DNA from: Theobroma cacao
Lineage: Eukaryota > Streptophyta > Magnoliopsida > Malvales > Malvaceae
Length of the DNA stretch: 64,000 nucleotides
Assembly: GCF_000208745.1 (NCBI RefSeq)
Contig: NC_030854.1
Span: 39,152,111-39,216,110 of the forward strand
Direction: 5' to 3'
Shown: positions 26,504-35,899 of the stretch, one piece after another
Position numbering within the stretch: position 1 is the first letter of the stretch
Layout: the number at the start of each line of letters is the position of its first letter
The notes under the pieces: model-generated
Databases searched by the model: none
What the model was told of the DNA's origin: nothing
The model's input: the letters and a program-made list of their open reading frames with translations, nothing else
Position numbers and translations under genes: made by a program

Positions 26504-27117
26504 ATCAACTGTTGCCTTTGCACTGTTTCCAAGCTAACCTCACGATTTGGACTCTCTGCTTGCACCTTTTCTCCATTCTTCAGCATCACTTCTGGCATTG
26601 CGATTGTTGTTGATGATGTTGTTGCAAACCCTTGGGAATGAGATGCCTTGGTAAGCATATCAATCCTCTTGTCAATATCTTTCAGGTTTTGCTCAAGCAA
26701 CCACTCGAGGTCATTCAAATCCATCATGTTCAAATTCTCCAGCCTTTGTTCAGCTAGGCATTGGAACATGACTTGTGTGATCTCCTTCTCGCGATTGTCC
26801 CTGCACTGTCTCTTGAGTTGTTGGTTTGCTTTTGCGATCCTTTGCCTAAGGAAATTCTCTTGGCTCATCATCTTCTGACTTTGATCCATCTTAGGCATTT
26901 TCTTAAACTCTGAGAGCACGCGTTGGGCTCCTGCAGAGGATGGCCAAAACTCAGGTTGAGCGTCATAAGGACTGTAGATAATCACACAAGCTTCTATCCC
27001 ACAAAGGGTACTTAGTTCGCTCGCCTTCTTCAACAAACCCTTCGTTCTTTTTCTGAAGGCAGCTTTCCTTGCAGAATCATTGATGATGTAGGCAAGCTGC
27101 ACCTTTTTTCTAGTCAT
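26494..27117 (-). CDS. AGL80-like type I MADS-box gene, copy 2, C-terminally frameshifted
   Basis: An intronless 207-residue frame starts MTRKKVQLAYIINDSARK. It is about 80 percent identical to copy 1 through the MADS domain (1-60) and the coiled-coil region. The open frame extends a further 19 codons upstream without an ATG, so the conserved ATG at 27117 is preferred. Near 26503 one base present in copy 1 is missing. The frame therefore ends in QRQQLIRT where copy 1 continues for about 31 residues. DNA matching the lost tail is still present downstream. MADS-domain changes versus copy 1 include R-for-K and T-for-K in the KKRKKG segment. A TATA box is retained near 27190. The protein may still bind DNA and dimerise; function is uncertain. 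Confidence 0.85.
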   Translation of the reverse strand: MTRKKVQLAYIINDSARKAAFRKRTKGLLKKASELSTLCGIEACVIIYSPYDAQPEFWPSSAGAQRVLSEFKKMPKMDQSQKMMSQENFLRQRIAKANQQLKRQCRDNREKEITQVMFQCLAEQRLENLNMMDLNDLEWLLEQNLKDIDKRIDMLTKASHSQGFATTSSTTIAMPEVMLKNGEKVQAESPNREVSLETVQRQQLIRT

Positions 27118-28129
27118 GGTTGCCTGGAAAGCAAAGAATTGGAATTGAAAGCTCTCTATGCACTTGTTACCCAAAAAGCCTATGTTATATATAAAGATGA
27201 AGGGATTCCATTGTTATTGTTGCAAGATTCTAGTGGTGTTGGTCTTTGCTGGACATATTAATGGTGACTTAAAAGGAAAGGAAAAGCTATCAAGGCACCT
27301 CTTGAATTTCATCAAAATTCAATTAGATGAGTTGGTTGGGACTGGACTGGCTTCTTTAACATAAGATATGATGATTCTTGTTTCCATAATAGGATCAAGC
27401 ATTGAATCATAACCATCTCTTGTTGGAGAATGCGTTTGGTCTTATTTATTCATTCATTCACATATGATTTTTTGTTTATTTATTGCTAATTTTGGTAATT
27501 ACAGATAACACATTTAAGGTTGATAATTAGGAAAGTACAAGAAAATCTATAATGTCAATCCCATAGTGCAAAAAGATGTTGTTTAGACAGCAATTGTACA
27601 TACCAAACAAATGTTTAATTGTTCCTTACTAGCCTTATGTGTGTTTAATTTGATTTTTTGTATTTTAATTTTATTTATGTGTGTGTGCACGTGATGAATA
27701 GAAAATTTTGATCTCATAAGTCAATTCTAGAATGTAACTAGTATCAAAGAGTTAAACTAGAGATCCATCATTAGTTTAAACAAGATTGGTTAGTTCCGTC
27801 TAACTTAGCAGCATCATTTGTTGCACGTTTGAGGGGAAAGTTAAATTATTAATGTATGTTACAAGAATTAATTCATAGGTAATACCTTTTCACTTTATTT
27901 TCTTTTTACCCTTATTTAAATAAATTTTTAATTTTAATTTTAAAATGTAAAAAGGAAATTTGAAATGTAAAAAAAGTAAGAAAAAGAGAAACCCAAGTAT
28001 AATATATAAAGAAAAACATTGGATATACATATATAGTACATAGCATATACATTACCATGTTATAATATTTGCAAATTAATTAGTGTAATATATTAAGGAA
28101 TATGAGGTGGATCTTTTTTTGGTTTAAAT

Positions 28130-28340
28130 GGTAAGTGCATCTTGTTAGTATATTTTCAAAATGAAAGGTTATATCTTTTCACGTGAAAAATTGTGATTAT
28201 TGAAAATACAATTCGATTAAAAGGTTATATCTTTTCATATAAGAAATTGTCTATTGATAAAGTGATTATTGAAAAGACACTTTGATTTAAAAGTTATATC
28301 TATCATATGAAAAGTTATCTTTTCATTTGTAACTATTGAA
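28130..28340. repeat. Imperfect tandem repeats, about 60-65 bp
   Basis: Three diverged units carry AAGGTTATATCTTTTCA, GTGATTATTGAAAA and a CAATT/CACTTT-GATT segment. They follow the right end of the AGL80 array similarity (GGAATATGAGGTGGAT near 28096). Confidence 0.5.
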
Positions 28341-28375
28341 AAAACAACATTGTCCAAAGATTATGTCTTGTAATA

Positions 28376-28820
28376 CTTTTTACTTGTTAGGTTTTTCATT
28401 ACTTTTATCCAGTTTAGGTTATAATTTGAAGAACTTGTGTTTAAGACAAAAAGGTGTTTTAAGGAAAAAGTTGTTTCCTTAAAGAATAGACACTTGTAAA
28501 TTTGTATAAAAACGTATTGATCACAACTTTAGACACAATTCAAACAAGACAAAAACAAAAAAAATAGAGTAGAAGAAGTGTTATGAATTGAATGAAATTT
28601 TTTTTAAAAAAAAGGACACTTTGATGAGCAAAGGGAAATTTGACTAGGTTAGACTACCAGCAATAGGAAAGAAAAACTGGTAAGGTAGATTTTATGACTA
28701 ATGGGTAAGTAAAAATAAAAGTATATTACACTAAAGATTTTTCTATATTTTGTAATACTTATTACTTGTCAGATTTTTCATTACTTTTATCCAGTTTTAG
28801 TTATAATTTGAAGAACTTAT
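28376..28820. repeat. Direct repeat of about 65 bp, 380 bp apart
   Basis: 28376-28440 and 28755-28820 share TAATACTTNTTACTTGT, then GTTTTTCATTACTTTTATCC and ATAATTTGAAGAACTT with few differences. Between them lies AT-rich DNA with no gene. Confidence 0.6.
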
Positions 28821-28914
28821 ATCTCAACATTTTAATAAATTTTATTATCTTTCCAAAAAAAAAACGATTACTAACTAACTCTATGTCTATAAAATACATA
28901 TGGTTATCTTCTAC

Positions 28915-29078
28915 ACTAATTATTTTCTTTTGGGATAAAAAAATTTCTTATTCATAATTCACTAACTGCTTGGATTCAATACATATTGAAAATTAAAATA
29001 ATTTATATTTAACTAATTATTTTCTTTTTGGACCAAAAAATTTCTTATCCATAATTCACTAACTGCTAGTATTCAACA
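28915..29078. repeat. Tandem direct repeat of about 60 bp, spacing about 97 bp
   Basis: CTAATTATTTTCTTTTGGGA, then AAAATTTCTTATTCATAATT and CACTAACTGCT recurs about 97 bp later with minor changes. Confidence 0.6.
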
Positions 29079-29092
29079 CATGTAAGTACAAC

Positions 29093-29180
29093 CCTTTTTT
29101 TTTATATAATTGGGGAGGAGATTAGAATCTTGCTTTTAAGATAAAAGATTATGTATCAATTAATGAACAAAATGCTCGCG
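29093..29180 (-). mobile_element. SINE-like retroposon, copy 3 (inverted)
   Basis: The reverse complement carries GCGAGCATTTTGTTCATTAA, a degraded B-box region and CCCCAATTATAT plus an A tail, as in the 10158 element. It is flanked by a 12-bp direct repeat, TGTAAGTACAAC (29081-29092) and TGTCAGTACAAC (29181-29192), with one mismatch. Confidence 0.65.
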
Positions 29181-29486
29181 TGTCAGTACAACTTTTTCTT
29201 TTACTGTTTTCTTCACTAAATATATAACCCACTCTTCAACCTTTAGACATGACATTATTAATGTTTAGTTTACTTCTACTCTTCAACTTTACGCTGAATA
29301 ATCAAAGGTGGCTCTTAATTTTCAGTTTCTTATGCATTTTGATTCATTGTTGATTTTGTTCGTATCTAGAAAACCAATCCTTAATCATGAAATTTTTAAC
29401 TTAGTTATTTACATAATTTCCAATTTCATATATTCTATTGCAATGCACTGTTATGAGCCCAAGGCGTTGACTTCGTGAGTTGGAAG

Positions 29487-29576
29487 ATGAGAATCAAGCT
29501 GCTGTGTATCCTTCTCTTATCATCGTACATGCGTTGCATAGCCTCTTCTTTCTTTCCCTTGCCCGGCATAGAATGA
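29487..29576 (+). CDS. Possible short secreted peptide (29 residues), speculative
   Basis: The frame MRIKLLCILLLSSYMRCIAS followed by nine more residues has a basic start and a leucine-rich hydrophobic core like a signal peptide. It lies in a locally less AT-rich stretch, and AATAAA occurs downstream near 29717. It matches no peptide-hormone family that I recognise, and a frame this short arises easily by chance. Confidence 0.18.
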   Translation: MRIKLLCILLLSSYMRCIASSFFPLPGIE

Positions 29577-29759
29577 CGAATGTTTGTCTTTTTCATGTAT
29601 CGAATTTTAATATATATATATATATATACGCACAAAAATACGACTATGGCCGATCCCTCTGATCTTAGGTCACGTTCTGGTTTATGCTACCTTTTGCTTT
29701 TGTTTTGTCTGTTGTGAATAAAGAGTGCTCTTATGTATCCTTGACGTTGAATGAAGTCC

Positions 29760-31560
29760 ATGGCTCTTCCCTATCATATTGATTGATTGATTGATCGATA
29801 TGATTTCGGGAAACTTAATGCGATATGGAACCAGCTTAATTTTGCACCGTTAATAGCCAGAGAGATATTATTTGGATAATTGTTGCCTGTGTTTGTATGT
29901 ACATGTAACGTTATGTTATCTGCAGATGTGACTGTTTTGGATACTAGTGGCTGGCTATACTGTTAGACAAGTGAAGCGGAAGGGAGCATTTTGAAGAAAT
30001 TTCGGGTTTCGGCTCTGCATTTTCCAACGTGAAATCAAGGAACAGTTTGAAGACACAAGTAGAACTCTACTAGTTACTTGTCAATAGTCGTGAAATCAGA
30101 AGGCTTCCAAGTCACCAGGAATTGTTGACAAATGGCTGCCTTTGATTCGTTAATAAAGCATTCTCAATAGGTAAAGCGATTGGGCAAGTAAAGGGGAGGT
30201 GATTTGGCACACAATCGGCACAAGACTGCTCGACAGGTTCAGGGGAGCTGGTCTACTGCATATATCTTAGCAGGCTTTTCTTTGGGTAATACAAATGCTT
30301 CAATTAGCCAAGAAAATAAATTTTTAAGGAAGAAAGAATGGGGCATGGTGGAGACGGTCGGTTGGGGTTGATGGAGATGGGGGAAGGCAAAGCCAAAATT
30401 ATTTGAAAGCACGAATAAAGAGGCTTTAGGTTGGCTACTTTCCTTTTCTTTTGTTTTGTGGTTCCTTTTAGAAAGATAAGCATTCAAAGAAACACCAATT
30501 TTAATTGAGGAACTTAGCCAATTCTATCATGAAAAACCTAATTACTTGAATTAGGGCCACACTGAATTGAATTTAGGTTAAATCACTAGGAAAGTGTCAA
30601 CTAAATTGGTTTAATTAGTCTTGTATAATATGTTAACTTATATATTTTAATCATAGATAGTCTTTTAATTTGAAATTGAATTGTTTAATAAGGATTGGGG
30701 TAGGGACTAGCAAGAAAAAGATTGAAGAAGCGAAATAATGGTTTCACATCACATTGATAAAAGTCATTAACTCCATAAATAATTAGATGAATAACAAACA
30801 ATCCACATATTATCTATGGACTACATCATCATTCCTTTGGAGACATACAACTATCACAACGTGACAATCTCCATTTATGATCATAATCATGAAATCAAAC
30901 AGCTTTACATCAACTTCACAAGCAAAATATTGAAATAAAAACAGTAAGAATGGCACAACCGACACACATCGAAGCAAGAATCCTACACCCAATCACCACC
31001 TTACACCTCTTCATTGCGTCTCCACCTGTAAATTACAACGGTAACAATGACTTAATTGGGTGATTAAAGAGTGACAAGAAACTAGCATAGTCAATTTTAA
31101 GAATAGGAAGCATTCTGGATTATCCTAAAGCAAAATGGTTCGCTTGGGTGGATAGCAATTGCAATTAAAGTTTGCAAGGCCACTTTTAATGAAAGTCATA
31201 TCAAATGGGACCATGCATGATGCATACTCTTCACCTTACTTTTTGTCCCCTTCCATGAATGGGGCTCATGGCTATGCTATGCACATCAGGACATATAGAT
31301 ATGTTGAATATCATAAATGTAAACTTTATTTTTGCATTTTTGTATCAATGTGGAAGAGGGGAAAAACTTTTGATCCGCTTATTACTAACTTAAGAGAAAA
31401 GAAAACAAGACAAGGAAAACTTTCGATTTAAGCAAATGGTTAGATTAATTTACAAATAATTAAATTGCAAACTACTAATAACTAAACCACAGGGTGCCAT
31501 CATTTTTTTTCCTCCCTTGCCTTTCTTGATTAGTGATACCATCTTCAGGATGGGAGAATA
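29760..31560. other. Intergenic region
   Basis: Short GATT tetranucleotide run near 29780-29796. ORFs here are short and not recognisable. This is the 3' side of the RCI2 gene; nothing else can be supported. Confidence 0.5.
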
Positions 31561-31610
31561 TAAAAGAGGGAGGGCAGAGGTTGCTTACAGTTGCAGAAGA
31601 TGGAATTGGA

Positions 31611-31900
31611 TCACTTCTTGGTGATGGCATAGACAGCATAAATGATACCAGGGATGTAGCCAAAGAGGGTCAGTACAAGACAGATCCAAAACTCCACCTG
31701 CATGCATCATCGAACAAAATCTTCCCAAGATTAATTACTTTCTACTTATATATAAGCTTTATTGACAGTAAAAGGAAGAAAAACATAAGAGATGATGTTG
31801 GTATTATCACCTCGCAACCATACTTGAGGAAGACTCCAAGAGGAGGCAAGATTATGGCTAAGAGGATATCTACACAGGTAGCTGTGCTATCATCTGCCAT
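31611..31900 (-). CDS. RCI2/LTI6 (PMP3 family) small hydrophobic stress protein
   Basis: Two exons, 31811-31900 and 31611-31697, split by a phase-0 intron (GT at 31810, AG at 31698), encode 58 residues starting MADDSTATCVDILLAIILPP. The family signature is intact: CVDILLAIILPPLGVFLKYGC, then EFWICLVLTLFGYIPGIIYA and a short VYAITKK tail. Two transmembrane helices lie at about residues 10-27 and 34-54. Plant RCI2/LTI6 proteins are plasma-membrane proteolipids induced by cold, salt and ABA; they complement yeast pmp3 and help keep membrane potential and ion balance. The length matches the common 52-58 residue type. The intron position between the two helices is the usual one. The upstream region has matching stress elements. 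Confidence 0.95.
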
Positions 31901-32084
31901 GTTTCTTGTTGCTCTTAGAACCCTTTCTTTCAAATAACTAAAACAATTGAAATCGCCAAGAAAAGAAATTCAAGAGTAAGGGTTTCTAACTTCCAATAGC
32001 ACGCACAATTCAGGAGGACCAAGAGCTGACAACAAGATAACTACTCGGCCTTGGGTGTGAGAGAGATATGGGAGATGGTGGTAC

Positions 32085-32581
32085 TGATATATAGACCCCC
32101 AAGAATCCACGTGTCAGTTAAGGCAGACAGTTGATTAGTTGATACGTTGATGATTCATGATTGTTCCTTCTTTAACGTTGTAAAGTTAAAATGATTGATT
32201 TCTTCGATTGGGTTTATGGCTTTATGCTGAATCCTTGTGCTCCGGAATCCTACAGCTCACTCCATTAATAACGCATGTGCCTGCTTTTCATTGGATTGCA
32301 CCACAACACGTCTCCACGTGGCATTCAGAGAGGTGTGACAGAATCCGACGGCTCGGAGGTTGCGGCATAAACCTTGAACAGTGGCTGTAAGGCAGTCTTG
32401 TCATCTGGGATTGATCCACGCATGTGAAATAAACCGCCCTGGACCCTCCTTGCGTGTGAGGCTTATCTTAACCCACAAGTCAAAAACATTACATAATCGT
32501 CGCTGCCCCTTGGAAAAAGAAAATGTGTTAACCGTCCTCTCTCGCTCGTGGCCACGTCCCAGCCATCCCTACACCCACGTG
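32085..32581 (-). promoter_or_regulatory. RCI2 promoter: TATA box, three CACGTG G-box/ABRE cores, CCGAC (DRE) core
   Basis: A minus-strand TATATAT (32085-32091) lies about 185 bp upstream of the ATG. CACGTG cores occur at 32108-32113 (within CCACGTGTCA), 32315-32320 and 32576-32581. CCGAC, the dehydration-responsive core, lies at 32345-32349. ABRE plus DRE is the arrangement expected of cold- and ABA-inducible genes. Function is inferred from motifs only. Confidence 0.6.
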
Positions 32582-32699
32582 TGCCAGACTGGATATGCTC
32601 ATGTCAAGATATCGTTCCATCTCACCGTCTAATGCAAGTATGATCTAAATCACCTTTGTGTCAGTTTACACCAATTATACGAAGTCGTCTTTTTAGAAG

Positions 32700-33760
32700 C
32701 TTTATGATTTGCAGCTGGGTAGAATATCTTTTGACTCTTCACCTCCGAGCGGAATCCAAAATTGCTAAGATCTATAGATCCTTTCTTCCATCAACACTTT
32801 GCTCAACTACGGCTACCGTATAATAAATTTTTTTATATAGTCAAATTTTTAAATGAGTTTGAGTAATCATTGAATAGTGATATAATAATAGGGTTTTGAT
32901 TTGAGTAATTAGATATTTATAAAGATTATAATAATTTTTTTTACATAATCAAATTTTTAAAGAAATTTAGATAATTAGCTATTAGTGAGATGGTAATAAG
33001 ATTTAAGTTTAAACAGTAAATTTTAAAAATATTTAGATAATTGAAGAGTTCGAGTGTCATATTTATTAATTAAGTTTGAATTTGAGATCGAATACCTCAA
33101 AATTAACAGGTACTTACCTGTTCACATCTTTAGCTATGAGAGCTATATATGGAGCCACTGCATTATTGTCCTTGATACAAATAAGAGGGGAAACATTTCT
33201 TGTAAGTTAAATGTGATTTATGTTGAATTACACTTTATTGATAAAAATAATAAAATATTTTATTTTTAAGACTTTGTTTGAATAGTAGACATATTGAATT
33301 TAAAATACAACTAATAGACTTATAGCAAATTAAGAGACTAGTGCTTTTATTTTGTAACCTAAAAATTAGAACAGTAATATATAAAAATTGAAACTTGATG
33401 TAGTATTAGACTATTAGGATGTAGGAATAGATAATAGTGTTAGATTAGATTTGGGACTAGGAGGAATAAACAAGGAGCAGAGTAAAGTGGTCCTCTACGG
33501 TCTAGCAGGCTGACATGCACAACTGAGCCCTGCCTGCCCGCTTTTCGAGAAGTCCGAGCCTCCAGTGCCACTGAAACCCAACTACATGTATGTATGGTCA
33601 CTCAATCAAGGAAAGCAAGTGTCTCTCTCCCGAGTCCGACAACATCATCTGCTCCGCCGAACTGTGTGTCAATATGCCACTAGTTGGGCCAACCGCTTTG
33701 CTTTGTGCATCATGATTGAATTGTGAACAAGGGTTGGGCTTACGAGTGGCAAGAATTATG
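32700..33760. other. Intergenic, AT-rich, with a degenerate repeat
   Basis: Between 32820 and 33070 a segment with ATAGTCAAATTTTTAAA, GAGTTTGAGTAAT and GTGATATAATAATAGG recurs about 115 bp later in diverged form. No gene is supported. The last 250 bp is less AT-rich and forms the upstream region of the PPR gene. Confidence 0.5.
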
Positions 33761-33762
33761 AG

Positions 33763-35889
33763 ATGAGACCAATGCCCTTCCTTCAAAAATGTCAAACAGG
33801 TGGCACAGCAGCACCATCTCTACTGACATCCAAGTTGTTTCCCAGTCACACTGTCACCCATCTGAACAACCTCCTAAACACCACCGCCCAAACCAAAAGC
33901 CTCAGACATGCAGCTCAAATCCACTCCCAATTCGTCACAAATAGTTTCCTTTCCGTCCCTTTTCTCTTCAACAACCTTCTCAGCTTGTATGCCAAGTGTG
34001 GCCACATTTCTCACTCCCTACTCCTATTCTCAACTGCCCATCGAGTACCCAAGGGCGTAGTCTCCTGGACCACTCTCATCTCCCATCTTTCCCGTTTCAA
34101 CACACCCTTTGAGGCCTTAACGTTGTTTAACCACATGAGGAGCAATGGTGTATACCCCAACCACTACACCTTCTCCGCTGTTTTGCCCGCCTGCGCGAGT
34201 ACCACCATCCTTCTTCATGGCCAACAGATGCATTGCTTGATTTCCAAACACGGGTATGATACTGATGTGTTTGTCGGCAGCGCCTTGGCGGATATGTACA
34301 CAAAGTGCCATAATATGGGCCTTGCCGAGAAGGTGTTTGTTGCTTTGCCTGAAAGAAACCTTGTTTCTTGGAATTCGATGATCGTTGGCTGCTTGTTGAA
34401 CAGTTTGCATGACAGGGGACTTTTGCTGTTTAGGGAGGTTATAAGGGAGGATTTTGTTAGTCCTGATCAAGTGAGTTTTTCGAGCGTGTTAAGTGCTTCA
34501 GCCAATATGGGGGCTTTGGAATTTGGGAAGCAAATCCATGGGATGATCGTTAAGCACGGCTTACTCGCTTTGTCCTATGTGAAGAATTCGCTTATGGACA
34601 TGTACTTCAAATGCAGCTTGTTTGATGAGGGTGCTTTGTTGTTCAATACTGCAGGCGCTAGAGACGTTATTACCTGGAACGTCATGTCAATGGGGTGTGT
34701 CTACAATGAAAACTTTGAAGAAGCTTGCAATTATTTTTGGGTCATGAGAAGGGCAGGTATATCGCCAGATGAGGCATCATGCTCTACAGCCCTTCATGCT
34801 TCTGCCCATCTTGCTGCACTAGGTCAAGGGACTTTGATCCATAATCAGATTATAAAAACAGGGTTTTCAAAGAATACATGCATTGCTAGTTCGTTGATTA
34901 CAATGTATGCAAAATGTGGGAGCTTGGATGATGCTCGTCGTGTGTTTGAAGAAATCAAGAATCGTAATGTGGTTTGTTGGACAGCGATGATTGCTGCTTG
35001 CCAACAACATGGGAATGGAAACCAAGTAATTGACTTGTTTGAAAAAATGCTTGCAGATGGCTTAAAACCTGATTATATCACTTTTGTTTGTGTCTTATCA
35101 GCTTGTAGTCATACAGGACGTGTTGAAGAGGGGTATGCTTACTTCAATTCTATGGAAAAGGTGCATGGTATAAGCCCTGGTCATGAACACTATGCCTGCA
35201 TGGTTGACTTACTGGGTCGTGCAGGTCAGCTAGATGAAGCTAAGAAGTTTATAGCACAAATGCGGATCAAACCTGACTCATCCGTTTGGGGAGCTTTGCT
35301 TGGTGGTTGTGCAAATTATGGCAATCTTGAATTGGGAATTGAAGTTGCAGGGAGACTTTTTGAGTTGGAACCTAATAATCCAGGTAACTATGTGCTCCTT
35401 TCCAACATGTATGCACATAAAGGAAAACTGAGGGAAGCCGATCAAGTTAGAAGATTGATGGGTATCAATAGGGTAAGAAAGGAACCTGGATGTAGTTGGA
35501 TTGATGTCAAAAATAAGACCTTTGTGTTTACAGTGCATGATAAATCACATTCTAGGATGGATGAAATTTATGAGATGTTGAAAAAAGTGGAGGAGTTAGT
35601 GAAGGATAAAGGATATGTGCCTCAAAAACAGTATGCTGTTAATAGTGCTGACGAGGATAAAGAACAGAGCTTGTGGTATCATAGTGAGAAAATAGCTTTT
35701 GCATTTGGGTTGCTAGCACTCCCTGCTGGTGCTCCAATTAGGATAAAGAAAAATTTAAGGACTTGTGGTGATTGTCATATGGTTATGAAGTTTGCTTCAG
35801 AAGTTTTCAAGAGAGAGATTATTTTAAGGGATATCAATCGGTTTCACCATTTCAGGAATGGTTTGTGTTCCTGCAGCGACTATTGGTGA
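33763..35889 (+). CDS. PLS-class pentatricopeptide repeat protein with DYW deaminase-like domain
   Basis: An intronless 708-residue frame. After an N-terminal stretch of about 45 residues suited to organelle targeting, PLS-type repeats run from about residue 50 to 505 (for example NNLLSLYAKCGHI, SWTTLISHLSRF, SALADMYTKCHNM). E and E+ motifs span about 509-616. A full DYW domain occupies 617-708, starting GYVPQKQ and ending exactly in DYW. The cytidine-deaminase-like signature is present: HSE at 640-642 and CGDC at 668-671, with the second zinc-site CSC near the end. Such proteins bind specific organellar transcripts and edit C to U. Target and organelle cannot be read from the sequence. Some PLS repeats look degenerate (around the DVITWNVMSMG segment) but the frame is intact. 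Confidence 0.95.
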   Translation: MRPMPFLQKCQTGGTAAPSLLTSKLFPSHTVTHLNNLLNTTAQTKSLRHAAQIHSQFVTNSFLSVPFLFNNLLSLYAKCGHISHSLLLFSTAHRVPKGVVSWTTLISHLSRFNTPFEALTLFNHMRSNGVYPNHYTFSAVLPACASTTILLHGQQMHCLISKHGYDTDVFVGSALADMYTKCHNMGLAEKVFVALPERNLVSWNSMIVGCLLNSLHDRGLLLFREVIREDFVSPDQVSFSSVLSASANMGALEFGKQIHGMIVKHGLLALSYVKNSLMDMYFKCSLFDEGALLFNTAGARDVITWNVMSMGCVYNENFEEACNYFWVMRRAGISPDEASCSTALHASAHLAALGQGTLIHNQIIKTGFSKNTCIASSLITMYAKCGSLDDARRVFEEIKNRNVVCWTAMIAACQQHGNGNQVIDLFEKMLADGLKPDYITFVCVLSACSHTGRVEEGYAYFNSMEKVHGISPGHEHYACMVDLLGRAGQLDEAKKFIAQMRIKPDSSVWGALLGGCANYGNLELGIEVAGRLFELEPNNPGNYVLLSNMYAHKGKLREADQVRRLMGINRVRKEPGCSWIDVKNKTFVFTVHDKSHSRMDEIYEMLKKVEELVKDKGYVPQKQYAVNSADEDKEQSLWYHSEKIAFAFGLLALPAGAPIRIKKNLRTCGDCHMVMKFASEVFKREIILRDINRFHHFRNGLCSCSDYW

Positions 35890-35899
35890 TTGTTCTTGA

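Noticed and set aside
30810..30992. 60-codon minus-strand frame with a hydrophobic start (MGVGFLLRCVSVVPFLLFLF)
   Set aside because: No supporting promoter, splice or family signal; length is within chance expectation.
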